64,000 nt of DNA, from the NCBI GenBank assembly GCA_045596365.1, contig JAZOCE010000001.1:186001-250000 (forward strand), written 5' to 3'. Below the pieces are notes generated by a model, which was not told where the DNA came from, ran no database searches, and saw nothing but the letters and a program-made list of their open reading frames with translations. Of the stretch, positions 16,885 through 25,082 are shown piece after piece (position 1 is the first letter of the stretch; every line of letters starts with the position of its first letter). The position numbers were made by a program, and so were the translations under genes. The stretch is from RGIG4079 sp045596365 (GTDB taxonomy: Bacteria > Bacteroidota > Bacteroidia > Bacteroidales > Muribaculaceae).

Positions 16885-19734
16885 TTATTTTAATTCAGAT
16901 GCAATGTAAGGCGCAGTAGGAGAATCTCCTGCTACAATTTGTTCAGGTGTTCCTATTGCTATGATATTCCCTCCATTTTTTCCTCCTCCCGGGCCCATAT
17001 CAATTACATAATCTGCACTCTTTATTACATCTAAATTATGTTCAATCACAAGTACGGTATTTCCTTTATCTACAAGTCTATTCAATACTCCAAGTAATAT
17101 ATTTATATCCTCAAAGTGCAATCCTGTAGTTGGCTCATCAAGAATAAATAACGTTTTCCCAGTGTCTTTTTTAGATAACTCCGTTGCAAGTTTAACTCGT
17201 TGATTTTCTCCACCTGAAAGAGTACTTGATGGTTGACCTAATTTTATATACCCAAGCCCAATATCTTGCAATACCTTAATTTTATTCAGAATAGTGGGTA
17301 TTCCTGTAAAGAAATCAACCGCTTGATTTATAGTCATATCTAATACATCTGCTATTGATTTCCCTTTAAAGCGCACCTCAAGCGTTTCTCTATTATAACG
17401 ACGTCCACCACATGTTTCACATGGGACAAGAACATCAGGCAAAAAGTTCATCTCTATAGTCTTATACCCATTTCCATTACACGTCTCACATCTTCCACCT
17501 GATACATTAAAGGAGAAACGACCTGGTTTGTAACCACGTATTTTAGCTTCAGGGAGATTTACAAATAACGTTCTTATATCTGAAAATACACCTGTATATG
17601 TTGCTGGATTAGATCGTGGTGAACGACCTAATGGAGACTGATCAACAGTTACCACTTTATCTATATTTTCTACCCCTAAAATTTCATCATAGGGTAGAGG
17701 TTCTTGATTTGAACGATAGAAAATTTTACTCAATATTGGTTGTAAAGTCGCATTAATTAATGAAGATTTTCCACTACCTGACACACCGGCAATACATACA
17801 AATGCACCTAATGGCAATGTTAATGTAACGTTTTTCAAATTATTTCCTCTGCAATTTTTTATTGTTATTGTTTTACCATTACCATAACGACGGCGCAATG
17901 GTATTTCTATCTCCTTATCGCCATTAAGATATTTAGCAGTCAACGTGTTGGTTTTTAACATATCTTTAGGTGTGCCGGCAAATACAACCTCTCCACCTTT
18001 ACGCCCAGCTTTTGGACCTATATCTACAATATAATCAGCCTCAAGCATAATATCTTTATCATGCTCAACAACAATAATCGAGTTATCAGCATCTCGCAAT
18101 TTTTTCAATGAATCAATTAGTCGTCTGTTATCTTTTTGATGCAATCCAATGCTCGGTTCATCAAGAATATATAAAACATTAACCAATTCTGACCCCAGTT
18201 GCGTTGCAAGACGTATACGTTGACTCTCTCCACCTGAAAGAGTTGCGGAGTTTCTATTTAGTGAAAGATAATCCAACCCCACATCGACCAAGAAGTTCAA
18301 ACGAGTACGTATTTCCTTTAAAATCTCATGTGCAATCACCACTTGTTGTTTTGTCAACGACTCTTCAACTGTCAACGACCATTGATACAAATCAGAAATA
18401 TCAAGTTGAGCAAGATCCGCAATATTCTTGTTCCCAATAAAGAAATGTAGAGCTTCTTTATTCAATCTATCACCTTTACATTCCGGGCATGTAGCTCGAG
18501 AGAAAAATTGGCCACTCCATTTTTGAGCCGCAGACGAAGCATCCTCATTTTGTTGCATTTCAATATATTTTACTAGCCCTTCATAACTCATAAAATAATT
18601 TGAAGTACTCAATGTCTCTGTTTTGATTGCCAAACGTTCATTTGTTCCATTGAGTATATCATTTATAGCTTCCTCACATATATCTTTAATAGGAGTTTTT
18701 ATCGTATGACCATATTTTTCACAAATTGCAGTTATTTGCCAAAATATCATTGAATTTTTGTATTTACCTAATGGAACAATACCCCCATCATATATAGAAA
18801 TTTCCCCATTTGGAATAATCTTTGCTTTGTCAACAATATTGACAAATCCCAACCCCTTGCAACATTCACATGCCCCATGTGGAGAGTTAAATGAAAAATT
18901 ATGAGGAGCTGGCTCTCGGTAGGAGATTCCACTCACAGGATCCATCAACATTTGGCTATAATATCCTATGCCATCACTCTCAACATCATAAACCATTAAT
19001 TGCTTTCCTCCTTGTTTCAACGCATTTCTCACCGTATCGGACAATCGAGATGCATCGTTATCAGAAACTTTCAATCGGTCTATAACAAGTTCTATTGAGT
19101 GGTTTTTATAGCGATCAAGCTTCATTCCAAAAACAATTTCTCGCAATTCACCATCAACTCTAACTGTCAAATAACCTTTCTTTCGCAATTGTTCAAATAA
19201 CTCTTTGTAATGACCTTTGCGGTTTTTTACAATCGGGGATAATATATATACCTTTCGTCCTGAATACTTTTCAAGAATGAGATTTACAATCTTTTCTTCA
19301 GTATATTTAATCATGGGCTCACCTGATATATAACTACGAGCTACACCAATACGAGCAAACAATAGTCGAAGATAGTCATATATTTCTGTTGTTGTTCCAA
19401 TCGTACTGCGAGGATTGCGATTTATTGTTTTCTGCTCAATGGCAATTACAGGACATAGCCCGGAAATATTGTCAACATCAGGACGTTCTAACGTTCCAAG
19501 CATATTACGAGCATAAGAAGAAAATGTTTCGATATAACGACGTTGTCCCTCTGCAAATATAGTATCAAATGCCAACGAGGATTTACCACTACCACTCAAC
19601 CCAGTAATAACTGTTAACTTATTATGAGGGATAGTTACATCAATATTTTTCAGATTATGAACTCTTGCCCCTATTACAGAAACAGCATTTACATAATCAT
19701 CTGACATTATATTTTCATCTAAATTTTCACTCAT
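16885..19734 (-). CDS. uvrA: Excinuclease ABC subunit A
   Basis: Damage-recognition ATPase of nucleotide excision repair, loading UvrB. About 949 residues from ATG 19732-19734; a TTG four codons earlier is less likely because the ATG overlaps the upstream stop as ATGA. Two ABC modules: Walker A GLSGSGKSS near residue 35 and GVSGSGKSS near 640, each with an LSGGES or LSGGEN signature and LDEPS/LDEPT Walker B. Zinc-finger cysteines CECCKG and CETCNGNG...CETCGG are intact. It is the last gene after the CHU_C protein and the transglycosylase, to which it has no obvious functional tie. Confidence 0.97.
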   Translation of the reverse strand: MSENLDENIMSDDYVNAVSVIGARVHNLKNIDVTIPHNKLTVITGLSGSGKSSLAFDTIFAEGQRRYIETFSSYARNMLGTLERPDVDNISGLCPVIAIEQKTINRNPRSTIGTTTEIYDYLRLLFARIGVARSYISGEPMIKYTEEKIVNLILEKYSGRKVYILSPIVKNRKGHYKELFEQLRKKGYLTVRVDGELREIVFGMKLDRYKNHSIELVIDRLKVSDNDASRLSDTVRNALKQGGKQLMVYDVESDGIGYYSQMLMDPVSGISYREPAPHNFSFNSPHGACECCKGLGFVNIVDKAKIIPNGEISIYDGGIVPLGKYKNSMIFWQITAICEKYGHTIKTPIKDICEEAINDILNGTNERLAIKTETLSTSNYFMSYEGLVKYIEMQQNEDASSAAQKWSGQFFSRATCPECKGDRLNKEALHFFIGNKNIADLAQLDISDLYQWSLTVEESLTKQQVVIAHEILKEIRTRLNFLVDVGLDYLSLNRNSATLSGGESQRIRLATQLGSELVNVLYILDEPSIGLHQKDNRRLIDSLKKLRDADNSIIVVEHDKDIMLEADYIVDIGPKAGRKGGEVVFAGTPKDMLKTNTLTAKYLNGDKEIEIPLRRRYGNGKTITIKNCRGNNLKNVTLTLPLGAFVCIAGVSGSGKSSLINATLQPILSKIFYRSNQEPLPYDEILGVENIDKVVTVDQSPLGRSPRSNPATYTGVFSDIRTLFVNLPEAKIRGYKPGRFSFNVSGGRCETCNGNGYKTIEMNFLPDVLVPCETCGGRRYNRETLEVRFKGKSIADVLDMTINQAVDFFTGIPTILNKIKVLQDIGLGYIKLGQPSSTLSGGENQRVKLATELSKKDTGKTLFILDEPTTGLHFEDINILLGVLNRLVDKGNTVLVIEHNLDVIKSADYVIDMGPGGGKNGGNIIAIGTPEQIVAGDSPTAPYIASELK

Positions 19735-20675
19735 TCTACAACCCAATTTTCATTATATACTTTTATTCCTTGAGATGAACGATATAATGATTTTTTTAAT
19801 GGTATTTTTACTTGATATGTTTTAGCTGTGCGTTTTTTAGTCGTTTCATTCACTAATTTACTTGAACGTATCCACGGATTATGTTCGCGTAGTTGAGCAT
19901 AAGTTATACCATGTTTTTTTGCCCATACTGCCCAATCATCAACCGAGCTGGAAACCTCAATGGTCTTATATTCTACTGGTTGGTACAATTGGTCTCGAGA
20001 AAGGCGAAAGCCATATTTTGTCGGATTTTCCATTATCAACTTAGCCGCAATTATGCGAAACACATAACGTGACGTTTCATCAACCAAATGTAAATCAAAA
20101 GAAGATGTCGCCAATTGAGTTTCAAGTCGTTTTGAAATTCCGGCACGACCGGCGTTATATGATGCCATAACTGTTTCCCAATTACCATATTCATTATATG
20201 CCTTCTTTAAATATCGACAAGTGGCATCTGTTGCTTTTTCTATATGATAACGCTCATCAACATAGTCATTTATTTCTAATCCATACTGCTTGCCTGTTGA
20301 TGTTATAAACTGCCACAAACCGGCAGCCTTTGCTGGAGAATATGCTCTAATATTCAATGTGCTTTCGATGCATGCAAGATATAATATATCAAGAGGGACA
20401 CCATGTTTTTTCAATATTGGAGCAAGTATTGGAAAATATTTGTTTGCTCGTTTAATTAGCAATAGGGTAGTACCATGAGTATATATCATTGATGTTAATT
20501 CACGATCAAGCCGTTCATACATATCAACCCTGTCAAATGAAATTATCTGTCCTGCAAATTCTATTTTTGCAGGAATTTTAGGATTTTCTACAATAGAAAA
20601 TATCTCATCATTGGCACAAATAGGCATGGCTACAATTATAGCCACCATGATTATAATTAGATTTTTGATATTCAT
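19731..20675 (-). CDS. Lytic transglycosylase (MltD/SLT type)
   Basis: 314 residues with a signal peptide (LIIIMVAIIVAMPICA), so periplasmic. The SLT fold spans about residues 85-215: catalytic Glu in LACIESTLN, then AAGLWQFITSTGKQYGL and MASYNAGRAGI, all family hallmarks. The C-terminal region (SSSVDDWAVWAKKHGITYAQ, then LREHNPWIRSSKL) resembles a LysM-like or MltD tail. It cleaves peptidoglycan glycan strands with anhydro-muropeptide formation. It starts 3 bp after the CHU_C protein stop and overlaps uvrA by 4 bp. Confidence 0.9.
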   Translation of the reverse strand: MNIKNLIIIMVAIIVAMPICANDEIFSIVENPKIPAKIEFAGQIISFDRVDMYERLDRELTSMIYTHGTTLLLIKRANKYFPILAPILKKHGVPLDILYLACIESTLNIRAYSPAKAAGLWQFITSTGKQYGLEINDYVDERYHIEKATDATCRYLKKAYNEYGNWETVMASYNAGRAGISKRLETQLATSSFDLHLVDETSRYVFRIIAAKLIMENPTKYGFRLSRDQLYQPVEYKTIEVSSSVDDWAVWAKKHGITYAQLREHNPWIRSSKLVNETTKKRTAKTYQVKIPLKKSLYRSSQGIKVYNENWVVE

Positions 20676-20678
20676 AAA

Positions 20679-22010
20679 TTATTCTGTAGGAGCAGTTGTT
20701 GCAGAACCACTATATTTATATTTAATTATATTTATATCCCCCTTGAGGTCATATTTACGACCATCGGCACCCTCGGCTTTGATAACATAGTAATATACTC
20801 CGGCAGGGACATATTTACCATTATGTTTACCATCCCATCCTTGCGAAGGATCATTAAACTCAGCAACCTTTATTCCCCATCGGTTGAATATATAACATTC
20901 AAATGATATAATAGATTTATAGCTCACTTTCCATTCATCATTTATACCTTCACTTGATTCAGGAGAAAACGCATTGGGACAATCTATGCTTGATGCGCCA
21001 ATAAACACCTCATATGTATCACTGAAGTAATCACATGTTCCGGCATCATTGCTTGCGACGAAACGCACATAGGTAGTTCCTTGCTCGCGAAACACATGAG
21101 AAACAACAAGTTCGTTCATGCGCAACGTGATGTTTTCAAATTCAGCATCAGTAGCAAATTGCCATTCTGTAAAGACTACTGCATCACTACACACAGCGGC
21201 AAATTCTATTTCCACAGGCGCTGAGCCACCGAGCGCAGCTTCATCTTTCTTCTCATTATCATTTTCTCTTATTGTCTGATTTGCAGCAGTGTGAGCCGAC
21301 ACTGCAATAGCTGTATAAAACTGACTGGTTGCCGACGTTGCTTCACCCCAAGTTTCTAAAAATCTATCACCTATAATCGTAACGTCAGTATTACACAATG
21401 GCGCCGGTATTCGCATTGTTTCTGTCAAATGAGAAAATTCCTCAACTGCCTCAATCTGAGAATATATCGAAGCATTATCATCCCATTGAAGAGTATTATA
21501 CACCACTTTAATCCCCCGGTCAAGGTTTTTTGCCTGACCATTTATTGTATAATATTTTATTTCATCGCCATACCCGACAGAATTTAATGCTGTTACATCA
21601 CAATCTTGTTCAGCCGAAATATTAACAGATTCAATATCAAAATAATGCTTTGAATAATCCACTACCCAAAAATAGTATCGATTAGTTCCTTCTTCAATAA
21701 TATACCCCATATCCCCCTCAAGGTTTGACAATGTATACACATCACCTTGCTTAATTGATGGAACAACTTCGGCATATCCTCCCCCAAGATTACTATATTT
21801 ATACCAAGTTACATTTGACGACGAAGATGCTTTATATTGAGCTGAGACACCATTGAGATTATATAGTACAAACAAATCATTTAAACCGGTTGATATAGCT
21901 GGCTTTTCTGCAATAACAGGCTTACTATTACCAACAAAAGAAACTGATGCCGAATAACTGAATACCGCAGTTATAAGCGACAAAACTATAGAAAATATAA
22001 ATCTTTTCAT
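20679..22010 (-). CDS. Secreted protein with gliding-motility C-terminal domain
   Basis: 443 residues with a signal peptide (FIFSIVLSLITAVFSYSASV). The C-terminal about 85 residues (CPNAFSPESSEGINDEWKVS, then YIFNRWGIKVAEF and KYVPAGVYYYVIKAEG) match the gliding-motility-associated C-terminal (CHU_C, type B sorting) domain used by the type IX secretion system. The rest looks like beta-sandwich repeats and has no domain I can name. It is likely surface-exposed or outer-membrane-associated, and heads a tight operon with the lytic transglycosylase and uvrA. Confidence 0.8.
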   Translation of the reverse strand: MKRFIFSIVLSLITAVFSYSASVSFVGNSKPVIAEKPAISTGLNDLFVLYNLNGVSAQYKASSSSNVTWYKYSNLGGGYAEVVPSIKQGDVYTLSNLEGDMGYIIEEGTNRYYFWVVDYSKHYFDIESVNISAEQDCDVTALNSVGYGDEIKYYTINGQAKNLDRGIKVVYNTLQWDDNASIYSQIEAVEEFSHLTETMRIPAPLCNTDVTIIGDRFLETWGEATSATSQFYTAIAVSAHTAANQTIRENDNEKKDEAALGGSAPVEIEFAAVCSDAVVFTEWQFATDAEFENITLRMNELVVSHVFREQGTTYVRFVASNDAGTCDYFSDTYEVFIGASSIDCPNAFSPESSEGINDEWKVSYKSIISFECYIFNRWGIKVAEFNDPSQGWDGKHNGKYVPAGVYYYVIKAEGADGRKYDLKGDINIIKYKYSGSATTAPTE

Positions 22011-22029
22011 TCCAAAACAATTAATCTTA

Positions 22030-22098
22030 CAAACTTACGAAAAAATAGCGATTATTATTGTCTATCTGATAAATTTATCAGATTTTTTAGTAAGTTTG
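22030..22098. promoter_or_regulatory. Divergent promoter region with a 20-bp perfect palindrome
   Basis: ATCTGATAAATTTATCAGAT at 22064-22083 is a perfect palindrome. Identical TAAGTTTG -7-like boxes point outward on each side: plus strand 22091-22098, six bases from the glycosyltransferase ATG, and minus strand complement of 22030-22037, 20 bases from the CHU_C-gene ATG. No convincing -33 boxes. The palindrome may be an operator; the protein that would bind it is unknown. Confidence 0.45.
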
Positions 22099-22103
22099 CA
22101 AGC

Positions 22104-23294
22104 ATGAGAGTAGCAAGTATAAATACTGTCGCAACACAAAACAATGCACCCGGGCGCATAATGCTAAATATAAGCGATGCAATTTTAAGAACGGGGGGAG
22201 AGTCTCTTGTTACATACGGGCGTGGGGAGTCGTCTATACCTAATTCTTACAAAATCAGCTCTACTTGCAACGCTATTATTCACACTCTCAAAAGCAGAAT
22301 TTCCGACTCTGAAGGACTACATTCCATAAATGCCACAAAAAAGCTAATAGCACAATTAGAGTCGTTTAATCCCGATATTATACACTTGCACAACATTCAC
22401 GGACATTATGTTAACTATCCGTTATTAATGCGTTGGTTGAAGGATAGCGATATTCCTGTCGTGTGGACTATGCATGACTGCTGGGCAATTACCGGACATT
22501 GTTGTCACTATTCGGCTAATGGATGTGATAAATGGAAGAATGGCTGTCGTGATTGCAAGTATTCATATACATATCCACGTAGTATATCGTCTCAATCAAA
22601 ACGCAACTTTGAGTTAAAACGCGAATTATTCTCTTCTTTGCCCAACCTTACAATCGTTGCTGTTTCTAACTGGCTTGCTAATGAGCTGAAACAATCGTTT
22701 TTTAAACGATTCCCAATAATCGTTATTCACAACGGAATTGACTCCGAAATTTTCAAAGCAATGCCTCATCCTTCAAATGGAAAATTCCGAATACTTGGAG
22801 TTGCATCACATTGGGGAGAAAACAAAAATATTGAATTCTTTAATCATCTTGCCAATAAAATCTCCCCCAATGAGGAGATTATAATAGTAGGGGATATCAC
22901 ACTGAAAAAGAGGCTACAACTTCACAAAAATACCACTCATATAGGGAAATTCCGTTCTGCAAAGAAATTAGCTGAAATATATTCTTCGGCTGATGTCTTT
23001 ATCAACCCATCACGAGAAGAGACATTTGGCATGACAACAATTGAGGCTATGGCTTGTGGAACGCCGGTCATTGTCAATAATGCGACAGCGCTACCGGAAG
23101 TTATCACACCGGAGACAGGCTATGCAATAGACATCAATGATATTGATGCCGTTTACAACACACTACAACACATTAAGAACAATCCAAATCGTTTTGCCAA
23201 TTGCCGACAACACATCATCAACAACTACTCACTCAACCTCATGACCTTACAATACCTCAACCTTTACCAAGGTATAATGAGAAAGAAAGACTGA
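22104..23294 (+). CDS. Glycosyltransferase family 4-type
   Basis: 396 residues with a two-Rossmann GT-B plan. N-terminal acceptor half: DIIHLHNIHGHYVNYPLL and WTMHDCWAITGHCCHYSANG, with a Cys-rich insert (CDKWKNGCRDCKYSY). C-terminal donor half: AVSNWLA, IVIHNGIDSEIF, then SADVFINPSREETFGMTTIE with the E-x7-E retaining motif and MACGTPVIVNNATALPEVI. Transfers a nucleotide-sugar residue in surface polysaccharide or glycan synthesis; donor and acceptor are unknown. The -7-like box ends only five bases before the ATG, so the mRNA may be nearly leaderless. Isolated, not in a capsule cluster. Confidence 0.85.
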   Translation: MRVASINTVATQNNAPGRIMLNISDAILRTGGESLVTYGRGESSIPNSYKISSTCNAIIHTLKSRISDSEGLHSINATKKLIAQLESFNPDIIHLHNIHGHYVNYPLLMRWLKDSDIPVVWTMHDCWAITGHCCHYSANGCDKWKNGCRDCKYSYTYPRSISSQSKRNFELKRELFSSLPNLTIVAVSNWLANELKQSFFKRFPIIVIHNGIDSEIFKAMPHPSNGKFRILGVASHWGENKNIEFFNHLANKISPNEEIIIVGDITLKKRLQLHKNTTHIGKFRSAKKLAEIYSSADVFINPSREETFGMTTIEAMACGTPVIVNNATALPEVITPETGYAIDINDIDAVYNTLQHIKNNPNRFANCRQHIINNYSLNLMTLQYLNLYQGIMRKKD

Positions 23295-23519
23295 TAAAGG
23301 TATAACAAAAAATATTTTTAATCTATTCTTTTTACTTTATTCATTTTTTGTATATTCGCAATTGGAAATTTTCATTTCATACATTGAGGATAGGGTTTCA
23401 TACATTCTGCAGAATTTATCAACTCTATCTTTTTTTTATTACTTAACTTTATATAAAAAATCATATATTTGCTTTCAATAATTTATTACTCGTAAAAATA
23501 ATTTACTATATTAATCATT

Positions 23520-23726
23520 ATGAAATTTAATTTTTATTTCGTAACCATTCTTATTTTGCTTTCTATAATGGCGAGCAGTTGTAATGAAACATCGATAACA
23601 GCTCTACCTGAATTTTATAATATTCATGAAAAGTTAAAACCTAACGAAGATTATATTTCAAGTAGGCATACCTATGTAGAGGTGTACCCTGAAATGGCGT
23701 TTGAATGGTGTTTAATGGGTGTTTAA
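23520..23726 (+). CDS. Short lipoprotein, probably truncated
   Basis: 68 residues: basic start, hydrophobic stretch and a lipobox-like ending at Cys21 (LLSIMASSC), so probably a lipoprotein. The mature part is only 48 residues, ends abruptly (EWCLMGV), and two further in-frame stops follow at once. A -7 box TATATTTG lies at 23464-23471. The 3' end runs over an imperfect tandem pattern of AATGG-NGTTT units (about 23691-23737). I read it as the head of a longer gene whose body was lost. No function can be given. Confidence 0.4.
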   Translation: MKFNFYFVTILILLSIMASSCNETSITALPEFYNIHEKLKPNEDYISSRHTYVEVYPEMAFEWCLMGV

Positions 23727-23777
23727 GAAACCGTTAAATGGCGGTAAATGATGAGGCTGTTAGGGGTACCGGAATAG

Positions 23778-23887
23778 GGTAGTATCAATAAAATCATAGA
23801 GCAAACCGGGGCTGACATAGTTGCCACTTCTGACTGGAAAAATATAGATTCTTACAGCAGTTTGCTTGAAATGTGGGAGAAAGAAAC
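23778..23887 (+). pseudogene. Frame-shifted fragment of a HAD domain (Swiss-Army-Knife RNA-repair type)
   Basis: Frame at 23778 (after TAG 23775-23777) reads GSINKIIEQTGADIVATSDW and on to LLEMWEK, matching the middle of small HAD_SAK-type phosphatase domains, with motif II (Thr/Ser in VATSDW). The frame is then lost by one base near the A-rich GAGAAAGAAAC at 23877-23887, and the rest of the domain continues in the +2 frame of the next entry. No DxDG motif I is found upstream, so the 5' part is gone. Probably a dead leftover of a once longer N-terminal domain. Confidence 0.6.
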
Positions 23888-25015
23888 ATGCCGGGCTTTC
23901 TTACCGATACGACGCCAAACATGAGCAGTCACCGTGGATACGAAATAGATAGTTGGTTGAAAGAGTGCAAAGCAGAGTGCAATTATATTATAATTGACGA
24001 TTTGGATACTGAAAATTTTAATCACCATCAATTGGAACGCCTCATTGTTGTTAATCCTTTTACCGGATTGGACGAGGATGTTGTCGACAAGGCCATTGCG
24101 ATATTAAACCATCCAATAAATAATGAAACAAAAAATAAAAATTCTATGGGAGATATTAATCACATCAAAGATTTATTATCACAAGTAATGTATGGAAACA
24201 CAGAGGATAAAAATGTTCCTCAGCGACTTTTGCAACGAAAAATGATTTTGGGAGCTATTACAGGTGATGTAATAGGCTCGTTTTATGAGTTTTGTAATGT
24301 TAAAACAACTGAATTTCCATTGTTTGGAGAGGGCTCAAATTATACCGATGACACTGTTATGACTATAGCAGTGGCCGATTGGCTCTTGTCGTGCAATAGG
24401 GTAGCACTTACTTTTAGAAAATGGGGAAACAGATATATTGCAGCAGGTTATGGCGAAATGTTCTATAATTGGTTGCAATCAGAAAATCCGCAACCTTACA
24501 ATAGCTTCGGGAATGGTTCTGCTATGCGTGTAAGTTATGTGGGTTGGGCATTTGATACGCTTGAAAAAACTCTCGATATGGCAAAACATAGTGCCGAGGT
24601 GTCACATAATCACCCCGAGGGTATTAAGGGTGCTCAAGCAATTGCTGCTTGCGTTTTTTTAGCTCGCACGGGAAAGACCAAACAAGAAATCAAAGAGTAT
24701 ATTGAGACAACATTTGGCTACGATTTAAGTCGCACATGTGACGAAATAAGACCTGGTTACAAATTTAATGAAACTTGTCAGGGTTCTGTGCCGGAGGCTA
24801 TTGTCGCATTCTTGGATAGCCATGACTTCGAAGACGCAATCAGGTTAGCAATATCATTAGGTGGAGATTCCGATACGATTGGAGCAATGACTGGTGCAAT
24901 TGCCGAAGCATTCTATGGAGAAGTTCCTGAAGCTATTGCAGAAGAGGTATTGACGCGACTCCCCAATGACTTCATAGAAATCATGTTGCAATTCTCTCAA
25001 AAGTTTGTCAAATAA
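23888..25015 (+). CDS. ADP-ribosylglycohydrolase with residual N-terminal HAD segment
   Basis: The open frame runs from GTG 23873, with ATG choices at 23888, 24146 and 24242. Residues encoded at 23888-24115 are the second half of a HAD domain: RGYEIDSWL, YIIIDDLD (motif IV) and a GLDEDVVDKAIAIL ending typical of HAD_SAK. From 24242 the protein is a full ADP-ribosylglycohydrolase (DraG/ARH family): MILGAITGDVIGSFYE, metal ligands YTDDTVMT, GNGSAMRVSYVGW, and GGDSDTIGAMTGAIA. Such enzymes remove ADP-ribose from modified proteins or nucleic acids. The enzyme half looks intact and could start at 24146 or 24242. Whether HAD and hydrolase were originally one protein is inferred from the shared frame and a 30-residue linker. 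Confidence 0.8.
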   Translation: MPGFLTDTTPNMSSHRGYEIDSWLKECKAECNYIIIDDLDTENFNHHQLERLIVVNPFTGLDEDVVDKAIAILNHPINNETKNKNSMGDINHIKDLLSQVMYGNTEDKNVPQRLLQRKMILGAITGDVIGSFYEFCNVKTTEFPLFGEGSNYTDDTVMTIAVADWLLSCNRVALTFRKWGNRYIAAGYGEMFYNWLQSENPQPYNSFGNGSAMRVSYVGWAFDTLEKTLDMAKHSAEVSHNHPEGIKGAQAIAACVFLARTGKTKQEIKEYIETTFGYDLSRTCDEIRPGYKFNETCQGSVPEAIVAFLDSHDFEDAIRLAISLGGDSDTIGAMTGAIAEAFYGEVPEAIAEEVLTRLPNDFIEIMLQFSQKFVK

Positions 25016-25032
25016 TCTCTGCAGATAAAAAA

Positions 25033-25061
25033 CGCCACCGATACATTTAGCATCGGTGGCG
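25033..25061 (-). terminator. Terminator of the etfB-etfA-acyl-CoA dehydrogenase operon
   Basis: CGCCACCGAT (25033-25042) and ATCGGTGGCG (25052-25061) form a GC-rich 10-bp stem. Read on the minus strand it is followed by a run of six T (complement of 25027-25032). It also lies just after the convergent ADP-ribosylglycohydrolase gene, but the plus-strand side lacks a T run. Confidence 0.9.
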
Positions 25062-25082
25062 GTGATATTTAATAGCGTTTTA

